From JAGDZR01 sp049115695 (GTDB taxonomy: Bacteria > Bacteroidota > Bacteroidia > Cytophagales > Cyclobacteriaceae), in the NCBI GenBank assembly GCA_049115695.1, contig JAGDZR010000005.1:62001-126000 (forward strand): a DNA stretch of 64,000 bases, written 5' to 3'. Each line of letters begins with the position of its first letter. The stretch's first letter is position 1. The notes below the pieces were generated by a model. The model was not told where the DNA came from. It saw only the letters and a list, made by a program, of their open reading frames with translations, and did no database searches. Position numbers and translations under genes: made by a program. Positions 17,305 to 25,349 of this stretch are shown here, piece after piece.

Positions 17305-17739
17305 TTAATGACTTACTTCGAATGATTTGACTTTTGCATCAGTTGTCAGAAGTGTTTGAAAGATGCCATTGAGATTGTCAAAATCCCAAGGTTTGCTGAC
17401 GAATTCATGAATCCCAAAACTACCTACGGCCTCACCAAGCTCATCTCGCTTGATAAAACCACTGAGAATCATTCGCTTGGCATCAGGGTACATTTCATAA
17501 ACCTGACGCAGTAAATCTGTGCCATTCATTTCTGGCATTCTGTGGTCGGAAACCACAATATCTATCTTCTTTTCGGCTAGAATTTCTAATGCCTCAGGAC
17601 CACTTAGCGCAGTGAAGACATTATAATACCAACGAAAAGTAGATTTGAAACCTCGCAGATTCGGCATTTCGTCATCTACATAAAGAATCGAGTACTCTTT
17701 TTTTGCTCTCCTGCTCGGTTTACTTCTTACATCTCCCAT
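17305..17739 (-). CDS. Single-domain response regulator
   Basis: Protein of 144 residues: a basic N-terminal lead (1-14, SKPSRRAKKE), then a receiver domain with D22/D23, phospho-acceptor D65 (VVSDHRMPEMNGTDLL) and the KPWD motif. The SDHRMP...G and KPW forms are typical of RpfG/HD-GYP-linked receivers, but no output domain follows. No histidine kinase is adjacent; it is monocistronic with its own terminator. Its partner is unknown. Confidence 0.88.
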   Translation of the reverse strand: MGDVRSKPSRRAKKEYSILYVDDEMPNLRGFKSTFRWYYNVFTALSGPEALEILAEKKIDIVVSDHRMPEMNGTDLLRQVYEMYPDAKRMILSGFIKRDELGEAVGSFGIHEFVSKPWDFDNLNGIFQTLLTTDAKVKSFEVSH

Positions 17740-17887
17740 GCATCTTGGTTTAGGTTATCGGTGATCTCAATTGGACAGATGCCAACAAAAATCGAGACCA
17801 ATTTAATCTGATTAATAAAAAATAAAAACGCCAGTCGCATGTATGGGTCAAATTGACGTATGAACTGGCTAATAAAAAATGCCTTAA

Positions 17888-18391
17888 CTATTTTATGCTT
17901 GCCAGTGCAGCTTCATAGTTAGGCTCATTGGTAGTCTCAGGCACGAGTTCGGTGTAAAGTACATGCCCTGATTCATCAATTGTGACGATTGATCTAGCAT
18001 TAAGCCCCTTAAGCGGTCCCGTAATTATTTTGATTCCATATGAATCCGCAAATTTGGTGATATCCCGAAAGCACGATAATGTAATCACATTTTCAATACC
18101 CTCTGCTGCACAAAACCGGGCATGTGCAAAAGGCAGATCCATAGAAATACATAGCACTACAGTGTTGTCCAATTCTGTTGCTGCTTTATTGAACGTTCTT
18201 ACACTTGCAGCACATGTACCCGTGTCAAGTGATGGGAAAATATTGAGAATTACCTTTTTTCCTTTGTAATCTGATAACGAAGATTCCGATAAATCTGATT
18301 TGGTAAGTGTAAAGTCAGGGGCCAAGCCATCGACTAACGGCAAAGTGCCGTTGGTGTTGATTGGATTGCCTTTAAGTGTAATTTGTGCCAT
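17888..18391 (-). CDS. tpx: Thiol peroxidase Tpx
   Basis: Atypical 2-Cys peroxiredoxin of 167 residues that reduces lipid and hydrogen peroxides at the expense of thioredoxin. The peroxidatic cysteine is C60 in the SLDTGTC motif and the resolving cysteine is C94 (ARFC), the usual Tpx spacing. The N-terminal ITLKGNPI and the APDFTL segment are typical. Length is standard for the family. It stands alone between a response regulator and an AraC gene. Confidence 0.96.
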   Translation of the reverse strand: MAQITLKGNPINTNGTLPLVDGLAPDFTLTKSDLSESSLSDYKGKKVILNIFPSLDTGTCAASVRTFNKAATELDNTVVLCISMDLPFAHARFCAAEGIENVITLSCFRDITKFADSYGIKIITGPLKGLNARSIVTIDESGHVLYTELVPETTNEPNYEAALASIK

Positions 18392-18573
18392 AGCTTGAAA
18401 TAGGTCAGAATAAAAAAAGTAGTAGTATCAAAATGGTAATGGTAATCCAAACTAATCATTGGAGGGATTATGATCTACCTATTTATGGCTTTTTTTGATG
18501 CCCGGCAATTTATTTGTCTCAGGAGACGGAAAAAATACAATTATTTATCAATTAATAAATATTTACTGAACAG

Positions 18574-19422
18574 TTAACCGCGATATTCTGTGGGAGTAAC
18601 CTTCTTCATCCTTTTAAACTGTCTGTTGAAATGGGAAAGGTTATTGAACCCTGTGATCAGTGCAATTTCAGCAACACTTTTATCTTTCTCTTTCAATAGT
18701 TGCGCTGCTTTATTGATTCGTAATTCATTTAAAAAGTTGACGTAGGTTTTCGTGGTGCGCTGTTTGAAAAATCTGCAAAAAGACTGTGGTGTCATATGCG
18801 CCACATCTGCGATTTCCTCGAGTGGAATGTGTCTTGAATACTCTTTAAATGTATATTCGAAAATATTGTTAAGACGCTTTCCATCCATTTCAGACACCCT
18901 GAGCACTTTGCCCTGATGGTTTAGTGAATCAAATGTTTTGATACTTGTCATCACCTGAATGATTTCAAGTAGGTTGATCAATTTGGCCAACCCATCCTTT
19001 CCCACAATTGACGTGAACAATGGTTCAAGTTTTGGCAGGTCTGAAATGTTGGTTTTGAGTCCTTGTTTAGCGTTTTTTAAGAAAATGGAGAACTCCTCAA
19101 TTTCTGGAATATCGAATAACTGATTTCTCAATAACCGACTTCCCATATAGATGGTGATCACGTGAATCGGATGATTGACGTCATCTCCTGGATGATTAGT
19201 TTTAAATACATGAGGAATATCCGAACCTAAAATAAATACATCCTGATCCGTGAAATCTCCAACATAGTCACCAGCGATGACTGTTCCTTCTCCTTTCTTA
19301 ACAAAGGTGATTTGGATTTCTGGATGTGTATGCAGCTTACCATATAGGTTCTTGCTCATGTATTCCTCAATCAAAAAGGAATCAGCTGTAGTGTAGGGTA
19401 TTTTGAAGGGTAATGCTTTCAT
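18574..19422 (-). CDS. AraC-family transcriptional regulator, probable regulator of the hydroxyproline operon
   Basis: Regulator of 282 residues from the ATG at 19422 (MKALPFKIP); a GTG at 19473 would add 17 residues that do not look like the family. The N-terminal cupin-like sensor (about 1-120, with HTHPEIQITFVKKGEG and GDYVGDF) is followed by a C-terminal double-HTH domain (HIPLEEIADVAHMTPQSFCRFFKQ; KSVAEIALITGFNNLSHFNRQFK). It is divergent from the four-gene hydroxyproline catabolic operon and is therefore its likely activator (inference from position). Confidence 0.9.
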   Translation of the reverse strand: MKALPFKIPYTTADSFLIEEYMSKNLYGKLHTHPEIQITFVKKGEGTVIAGDYVGDFTDQDVFILGSDIPHVFKTNHPGDDVNHPIHVITIYMGSRLLRNQLFDIPEIEEFSIFLKNAKQGLKTNISDLPKLEPLFTSIVGKDGLAKLINLLEIIQVMTSIKTFDSLNHQGKVLRVSEMDGKRLNNIFEYTFKEYSRHIPLEEIADVAHMTPQSFCRFFKQRTTKTYVNFLNELRINKAAQLLKEKDKSVAEIALITGFNNLSHFNRQFKRMKKVTPTEYRG

Positions 19423-19528
19423 TAATTCATCATTTTTGAATGGATCATTTTCAAAACATGGTGTAATATACACTCATTTATCATCTTTAAGCTATTATTG
19501 ATGTTAATATAATATTGGTTGTCGTTAA

Positions 19529-19567
19529 GATGGACCATCCAATCGGGTTTTGGGCCACCTACATTTG
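19529..19567 (+). promoter_or_regulatory. Candidate promoter/operator of the hydroxyproline operon
   Basis: TACATTTG (19560-19567) matches the Bacteroidota -7 element TAnnTTTG and ends 28 bases before the first ATG. The expected TTG at -33 is missing. Instead a palindrome, GATGGACCATC (19529-19539), lies close by upstream. This is the arrangement expected for a promoter that needs an activator, and the divergent AraC protein is the obvious candidate. Confidence 0.45.
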
Positions 19568-19595
19568 CTCTATCACATTTTAAAAGTAGAATGAC

Positions 19596-20516
19596 ATGGG
19601 GCTAGAATGGAAAGGTGTTTATCCAGCAATCACCACTAAGTTTAACAAAGATTTAACCATTGACTTTGATGGCTGCCAAAAGGGTGTTCAAGCCCAGTTG
19701 GATGCAGGTGTTGATGGCATCATTCTAGGGGGTACTTTGGGGGAAGCGAGTTCACTGGAGGGTAATGAGAAGGCTGAGTTGATCAAATCAACTCAAGCTG
19801 TTACCAATGGTAAGGTTCCTGTTGTGATCAACATTGCCGAGCAAACCACCAAGGGAGCGATCGAAGTGGCAAAATTAGCTGAGTCAGTTGAAGCTGATGG
19901 TCTGATGATGCTTCCTCCTATGAGATATAAAGCGACGGATCGCGAAACGGTTGCCTATTTTAAGGCAATAGCTGAGAGCACGGATTTACCCATCATGCTA
20001 TACAATAATCCTGTGGACTACAAAATCATGATCACTTTGGACATGATGGAAGAGCTGAGCGCATGTCAGAATATTACTGCGGTGAAGGAATCAACACGGG
20101 ATACCACCAATGTGATTCGAATGACAAATAGGTTTGGAGACCGCTTCAAGGTTTTGGGAGGGGTGGATACACTGGCATTTGAATGTTTGGCTCTTGGCGC
20201 ACATGGATGGGTTGCTGGGTTGGTATGTGCTTTTCCAAAAGAAACCGTCGCGATATATAGATTGGTAAAAGCAGGAAGATTAGAAGAAGCGTTAGCTATT
20301 TATAAATGGTTCATGCCTTTGCTTGAATTGGATATAGACCCACAATTAGTTCAAAATATTAAGCTTGCCGAGCAATTGGTTGGGTTAGGAACAGAAACTG
20401 TTCGACCTCCACGATTGCCGTTAACAGGAGCTCGACGAGCAGAAGTAATCAAAATAATTGAAACGAGTTTGGATTCACGCCCCGAATTACCAGATTATCT
20501 CCAGATTATGGTGTAA
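19596..20516 (+). CDS. 1-Pyrroline-4-hydroxy-2-carboxylate deaminase (DHDPS/NAL superfamily)
   Basis: TIM-barrel aldolase-superfamily protein of 306 residues. The Schiff-base lysine K164 (ITAVKEST) and Y136 (MLYNNP) are present, with GGTLGEASSL at the substrate-carboxylate loop. The superfamily also holds dihydrodipicolinate synthase and sialate lyase. The operon decides the assignment: it is followed by 2-oxoglutarate semialdehyde dehydrogenase, hydroxyproline epimerase and D-amino acid oxidase. It would therefore convert 1-pyrroline-4-hydroxy-2-carboxylate to 2-oxoglutarate semialdehyde plus ammonia. It is the first gene of the operon; the next follows after 30 bases. Confidence 0.87.
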   Translation: MGLEWKGVYPAITTKFNKDLTIDFDGCQKGVQAQLDAGVDGIILGGTLGEASSLEGNEKAELIKSTQAVTNGKVPVVINIAEQTTKGAIEVAKLAESVEADGLMMLPPMRYKATDRETVAYFKAIAESTDLPIMLYNNPVDYKIMITLDMMEELSACQNITAVKESTRDTTNVIRMTNRFGDRFKVLGGVDTLAFECLALGAHGWVAGLVCAFPKETVAIYRLVKAGRLEEALAIYKWFMPLLELDIDPQLVQNIKLAEQLVGLGTETVRPPRLPLTGARRAEVIKIIETSLDSRPELPDYLQIMV

Positions 20517-20546
20517 TTTTTCCGCCAAAAAGTAATACCGGTAATT

Positions 20547-22085
20547 ATGAAGAAGACCACATTTAATACAACTAACCCGACTACCGGGGAAAAATTACCA
20601 GGAGAATACGTTTCAAGCATTGCAGAAGAGGTTGATGCGGTTGTTGAATCAGCCGTTGACGCCTTTTCTGTTTTGTCCAAAACATCAGGTGAGGAAAGGG
20701 CCATCTTGCTAGAATCCATTGCTGAAGAAATAGAGGCACTTGGTGATGGATTAGTAGAAATGGCAACCTCCGAAACCGGATTACCTGCAGGTAGAATCCA
20801 GGGAGAACGTGGACGAACTGTTGGTCAACTTCGTTTGTTTGCCTCTGTTGCACGGGAAGGATCATGGGTCGAAGCGTCCATTGATCAAGCCATTCCTGAC
20901 AGACAGCCATTACCAAAGTCTGACTTAAGAAAGATGCTTATCTCACTAGGTCCAGTTGCTGTTTTTGGTGCTTCCAATTTTCCACTTGCCTTTAGTACGG
21001 CTGGAGGTGATACCGCGTCTGCATTGGCAGCTGGTTGTCCAGTAGTCGTAAAGGCTCATGAAGCGCATCTTGGTACACACTCATTAATATCTAAGGCAAT
21101 TCATGCTGCTGTTGAAAAATGCAACATGCCAACCGGTGTATATGGGAGCGTAATTGGAGGAATAGATGTAGGTCAGGAGTTGGTTAAGCATGCAGGTATC
21201 AAAGCAGTGGGATTTACAGGATCGAGAAGAGGAGGAATGGCGCTTCATGCCCTGGCATCTGCAAGACCTGAACCTATACCGGTTTATGCTGAAATGAGCA
21301 GTATTAACCCGGTAGTTATGCTCCCGGATGCCGTTCGCAAGAATGGTGAAAAACTTGCCGAAAATCTTGCTGGATCAATTGTTTTGGGAGCAGGTCAATT
21401 CTGCACCAACCCGGGACTTATTTTGGGGATCGAGGGAAATGAACTGAATCAATTTGCAACGCAATTAGCAGGTGGAATTAAAGCATCGGTTGGTGGTGTT
21501 ATGCTCACCAAGCATATAAATGAGACCTATCAGCGCGGGACATCAGAGGCTGAGGCACAGCAAGATGTTCAAGTGCTTGGAAAAGGCCAAAAAGCTGAGG
21601 GCGCATGCGCAGGAATACCAGTTGTCGCCAAAACAACTGGAAAGAATTTTCTTTCAAATCCTAAGCTTCATGAAGAGATATTTGGACCCTATTCGCTAAT
21701 TGTCTCTTGTGATGATGAGGATGAATTGGCCAATGTGATGATGGGATTAGAAGGGCAATTGACTGCCACTTTTATGTGCAGCGATGATGAAATCGGTGAA
21801 TATGACCATCTTGTGACAATTGCAGAACAGAAGGTGGGTAGAGTAATTTTTAATGGAGTACCCACTGGAGTTGAAGTATGCCACTCGATGGTACATGGTG
21901 GACCTTTTCCGTCTACTTCCGATGCGAAATTTACCTCTGTAGGAGCGGATGCGATCAAACGATTTGCCCGTCCGGTATGCTATCAGGATGCACCTTCAAA
22001 TATTTTACCTATGGAGTTGCAAAATGATAATCCATTAAATATTTGGCGCAAGGTCGATGGTGCGCTTTGCAAGGATAAATTGTGA
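20547..22085 (+). CDS. 2-Oxoglutarate semialdehyde dehydrogenase
   Basis: NAD(P)-dependent aldehyde dehydrogenase of 512 residues. Catalytic cysteine C286 (GAGQFCTNPG) and general base E249 (VYAEMSSINP) are present. The segment GASNFPLAFSTAGGDTASAL is characteristic of the alpha-ketoglutaric semialdehyde dehydrogenase group rather than of general ALDHs. It oxidises 2-oxoglutarate semialdehyde to 2-oxoglutarate, the last step of hydroxyproline catabolism. Its TGA overlaps the GTG start of the epimerase (GTGA), indicating coupled translation. Confidence 0.92.
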   Translation: MKKTTFNTTNPTTGEKLPGEYVSSIAEEVDAVVESAVDAFSVLSKTSGEERAILLESIAEEIEALGDGLVEMATSETGLPAGRIQGERGRTVGQLRLFASVAREGSWVEASIDQAIPDRQPLPKSDLRKMLISLGPVAVFGASNFPLAFSTAGGDTASALAAGCPVVVKAHEAHLGTHSLISKAIHAAVEKCNMPTGVYGSVIGGIDVGQELVKHAGIKAVGFTGSRRGGMALHALASARPEPIPVYAEMSSINPVVMLPDAVRKNGEKLAENLAGSIVLGAGQFCTNPGLILGIEGNELNQFATQLAGGIKASVGGVMLTKHINETYQRGTSEAEAQQDVQVLGKGQKAEGACAGIPVVAKTTGKNFLSNPKLHEEIFGPYSLIVSCDDEDELANVMMGLEGQLTATFMCSDDEIGEYDHLVTIAEQKVGRVIFNGVPTGVEVCHSMVHGGPFPSTSDAKFTSVGADAIKRFARPVCYQDAPSNILPMELQNDNPLNIWRKVDGALCKDKL

Positions 22086-23092
22086 AAATAAGGAAGACCT
22101 TTTTTTGTGTAGATGCTCACACTTGTGGGAATCCGGTGAGATTGGTGGCCGGTGGTGGTCCGAATCTCACTGGTGCCAATATGAGTGAGAAAAGGCAGCA
22201 CTTTCTGAATGAGTTTGACTGGATTAGGCAGGGGCTGATGTTTGAACCCCGAGGACATGATATGATGTCGGGAAGCATTTTATTCCCACCAGTAGACTCA
22301 AATAATGACATGGGTGTCTTGTTCATCGAAACGAGTGGTTGTCTTCCAATGTGTGGTCATGGTACGATTGGAACGGTTACCATTGCCATTGAAGAAGGAT
22401 TGGTTACGCCTAAGATTCCAGGCAAATTGAGACTTGAGACACCTGCAGGATTGGTGTTGGTGGATTATCAGCAGACAGGTCAGAAAGTGGATTGGGTAAG
22501 ACTGACCAATGTCGCGTCATACTTGGCGGCAGAAGGGTTGACCATTGAGTGTCCCGGTCTTGGAGAGTTGACGTTTGATGTGGCATATGGAGGTAATTTT
22601 TATGCCATTGTCGATCCACAACAAAATTTTGAAGGTATTCATTGTCATTCCGCCAGTGAGTTGATTGCCTGGAGTCAGGTGGTTCGGAAAATGATCAATG
22701 ATAAGTATGCGAACCAATTCGTGCATCCGGAAAATCATACCATTAACGGAGTTAGCCATATGCTTTGGACAGGCAATCCTTTGGATGAATCGTCTGATGG
22801 AAGAAATGCAGTTTTCTATGGGGATAAAGCAATCGATCGATCGCCATGTGGCACAGGAACCTCCGCTCGAATGGCGCAACGCTTTGCAAAAGGAATTCAA
22901 AAGGTTGGGGAAGACTTTGTTCATGAAAGCTATATTGGTTCTAAATTCATTGGACGAGTTCTGGAGGAAACAACCCTTGCTGGTCATCAAGCGATTATCC
23001 CAAGTATTCAGGGCTGGGCACGGGTAACCGGCTATAACAATATCATCATTGACGAGGACGACCCGTATGCCTTCGGTTTTCAAGTCATATGA
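22082..23092 (+). CDS. 4-Hydroxyproline 2-epimerase
   Basis: Proline-racemase-family enzyme of 336 residues with both catalytic cysteines, C91 (PMCGHGTIG) and C256 (DRSPCGTGTSARM). A two-base epimerisation mechanism is therefore expected, unlike the one-cysteine dehydratase at 58.5 kb. It converts trans-4-hydroxy-L-proline to cis-4-hydroxy-D-proline, the first step of the pathway. GTG start overlaps the upstream stop and its own stop overlaps the next ATG (ATGA). Proline racemase is the family alternative, but the operon fits hydroxyproline. Confidence 0.92.
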   Translation: MKIRKTFFCVDAHTCGNPVRLVAGGGPNLTGANMSEKRQHFLNEFDWIRQGLMFEPRGHDMMSGSILFPPVDSNNDMGVLFIETSGCLPMCGHGTIGTVTIAIEEGLVTPKIPGKLRLETPAGLVLVDYQQTGQKVDWVRLTNVASYLAAEGLTIECPGLGELTFDVAYGGNFYAIVDPQQNFEGIHCHSASELIAWSQVVRKMINDKYANQFVHPENHTINGVSHMLWTGNPLDESSDGRNAVFYGDKAIDRSPCGTGTSARMAQRFAKGIQKVGEDFVHESYIGSKFIGRVLEETTLAGHQAIIPSIQGWARVTGYNNIIIDEDDPYAFGFQVI

Positions 23093-24333
23093 GTAAGGGA
23101 AGTGTCATTGTGATAGGTGGAGGGGTAGTGGGGCTTTGTTCTGCCTACTATCTCCAACAAACTGGATATGAGGTGACTGTTCTTGAAAAGGGGCGGCTGG
23201 GTGAAGGGACGAGTTTTGGTAACGCTGGCATGATCGTGCCCAGTCATTTTGTGCCGTTGGCCCAACCAGGTATGATCGCAAAGGGAATGAAATGGATGTT
23301 TGATTCAGAAAGTCCGTTTTATGTTAAGCCAAGATTGTCTTTTGATTTATTCAAATGGGGTTGGCAATTTTATCAGCATGCCAATGACAGGCATGTGACC
23401 AGTTCAGCGGAAGTACTCGCAAATCTCAATTTACTTAGTAAGCAGTGTTATCTTGAATTAACGAGGGACCTGAAAGGATTTAATGTTAATCAACGAGGGC
23501 TTGTGATGTACTGCAAAACACAGCATGCCCTGGATGAAGAAGCTGAGATAGCAGAGCGGGCGCACCAAATAGGGATGAAAGCCGAGGTGATGACATCCAA
23601 TCAGTTGAGAGAACTTGATGCCAACATTACCTTGAATGTATTTGGAGGTGTATACTTTCCTCAGGATGCATTTTTGACCCCAGCAACATTTATGAATACG
23701 ATGCAAGACGTGCTCAAGAAAAAGGGTGTAACGTTGATTGAGCGTGCAAGCATTGATCAGTTTGAGATTAATCATGATCAAGTTATTGCTTGTCATGCAG
23801 GGGAGAGGCGTTATCCTGCTGACCAGTTCGTGATTGCTGCTGGATCCTGGTCTGCTCAGTTGAGTAAGCAACTGGGTATAAACTTGAACATGCAGGCAGG
23901 AAAGGGTTATTCGATGACACTTTCTGACCCTGTTGAGATGCCTGCGATTTGCTCGATTTTGACTGAAGCGAAGGTAGCAGTTACTCCAATGAACGATGGC
24001 TTGAGGTTCGCTGGTACGATGGAAATAGGTGGCCTGGATCTGTCCATTAATCACAAGCGAGTGATGGGAATCAAAAAGTCAATCCCAGAATATTTTCCAG
24101 CGTTTAAGGTGCCGGATTTTGATGAACTCGAAATTTGGTCAGGACTTAGGCCTTGCGCTGCTGATGGCTTGCCCTATATTGGACGTGCTCCAAAATATAG
24201 CAATCTGATAGTTGCAACAGGTCACGGGATGATGGGGATGAGTATGGGTCCTGCTACTGGGCTGTTAGTAAAAGAGGTTGCGGAAAACTCCACAACCTCT
24301 ATTGAAATCAGCAAATTCGCGCTAAAGCGATAA
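23089..24333 (+). CDS. FAD-dependent D-amino acid oxidase/dehydrogenase (cis-4-hydroxy-D-proline oxidising)
   Basis: DAO-family (DadA-like) flavoprotein of 414 residues. The N-terminal dinucleotide-binding motif is VIGGGVVGLCSAYYLQQTGY, followed by LEKG and EGTSFGNAGM. The C-terminal GLRPCAADGLPYIGR and GHGMMGMSMGPATGLLV motifs are typical. It is the final gene of the overlapping operon and would oxidise cis-4-hydroxy-D-proline to 1-pyrroline-4-hydroxy-2-carboxylate, feeding the first gene's product. No signal peptide is seen. It ends one base from the convergent M48 peptidase gene. Confidence 0.9.
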   Translation: MSKGSVIVIGGGVVGLCSAYYLQQTGYEVTVLEKGRLGEGTSFGNAGMIVPSHFVPLAQPGMIAKGMKWMFDSESPFYVKPRLSFDLFKWGWQFYQHANDRHVTSSAEVLANLNLLSKQCYLELTRDLKGFNVNQRGLVMYCKTQHALDEEAEIAERAHQIGMKAEVMTSNQLRELDANITLNVFGGVYFPQDAFLTPATFMNTMQDVLKKKGVTLIERASIDQFEINHDQVIACHAGERRYPADQFVIAAGSWSAQLSKQLGINLNMQAGKGYSMTLSDPVEMPAICSILTEAKVAVTPMNDGLRFAGTMEIGGLDLSINHKRVMGIKKSIPEYFPAFKVPDFDELEIWSGLRPCAADGLPYIGRAPKYSNLIVATGHGMMGMSMGPATGLLVKEVAENSTTSIEISKFALKR

Positions 24334-24334
24334 T

Positions 24335-25141
24335 TTATTTGCTTGCTTTATAATATTCTAAGGCTTTTGCCATATTGGCATTTAGGTCACTAATCCTGGT
24401 GTCGTGTGATGGGTGTGTTGATAAAAATTCAGGCGAACCTCCGCCACCACCGGCGCTCATTCTTTCCCAAAATTTTGGTGCCTGCTGAGGGTCATATCCA
24501 GCCATTGCCATAAAGTAGAGTCCCATCTCATCCGCCTCAGACTCATGTGTTCTTGAGAATTTCAGCATACCAACAGATGTGCCAGCACCAGCTGCTTTCA
24601 AGATAATCTCACTGCTAATGCCACCCACTTCGGTACCCATTGCCGCTCCAGCACCCTGTAGCACAGTGGAAGCTGCCATCTGCTGACTGACCCTTTCACG
24701 ACCGTGATTGGCGATAGCATGAGCGATTTCGTGTCCCATGACCACTGCCAGTCCTGTTTCGTCTTTACAGATGGGTATGATACCTGTATAAAAGGCCACT
24801 TTGCCTCCCGGCATACACCATGCATTTACCATTTGATCATCCTTAAGGAGGATGTACTCCCACCTATAATCCTTTAAGTAGTCTAAATCCCCTTGGTCCT
24901 TAAAATATCCTTCAACTGCCTTTTGGATTTTTTGACCAACACGGGTGACCATTTGAGCATCGCTCGTTCCGGTGATGATTGTCCCTTCTTTCTTTACTTG
25001 AGCGTATTGCTCAAAGCTGCTTGGGAATATTTGACTATTAGGCATTAGCTTGGCCTGCTTTCTTCCTGTAATGGGAACAGTAGCGCACTGTGTGATGAAC
25101 AGAACAATTCCCAGTATCGTTAGTGACTTTAGTATACGCAT
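24335..25141 (-). CDS. M48-family metalloprotease, lipoprotein
   Basis: Protein of 268 residues with a lipoprotein signal (lipobox ending FITQC, C19). The zinc site is H136-E-x-x-H140 (MGHEIAHAIANH) and the third ligand is E201 in SRTHESEADEMG, the classical M48/Oma1-like arrangement. A short Gly-rich stretch (SAGGGGGSPEF) precedes the LSTHPSHDTR segment common to BepA/LoiP-type outer-membrane quality-control proteases. It is probably periplasmic-side lipid-anchored. It is convergent with the hydroxyproline operon and unlinked to it functionally. Confidence 0.93.
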   Translation of the reverse strand: MRILKSLTILGIVLFITQCATVPITGRKQAKLMPNSQIFPSSFEQYAQVKKEGTIITGTSDAQMVTRVGQKIQKAVEGYFKDQGDLDYLKDYRWEYILLKDDQMVNAWCMPGGKVAFYTGIIPICKDETGLAVVMGHEIAHAIANHGRERVSQQMAASTVLQGAGAAMGTEVGGISSEIILKAAGAGTSVGMLKFSRTHESEADEMGLYFMAMAGYDPQQAPKFWERMSAGGGGGSPEFLSTHPSHDTRISDLNANMAKALEYYKASK

Positions 25142-25349
25142 GATAATTCCATTGTTTATTGAACTACATGCAACTTAGTAAAGGGGAAGGGATTTGCATG
25201 AACAGAAGGTGATGTTTGTAGGAATGTTGATACGTTTTTGTGAATTACCTGTCTCAATTTTCACCTTACATGTAAAACGGTGGCACTTCCAGTAATAATT
25301 GCTTTGTTCAGCTCGGTGAGCTGCTTAGATTGGAGTAAATTTTTACATT

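Noticed and set aside
22517..24054. Long minus-strand open frames opposite the epimerase and oxidase genes (188 and 198 codons)
   Set aside because: They have no family-like motifs and lie wholly opposite strongly supported plus-strand enzymes; they are antisense shadows.
24300..24350. Terminator between the convergent oxidase and M48 genes
   Set aside because: Only short imperfect AAAGC/GCTTT pairing is present; not enough for a confident hairpin.
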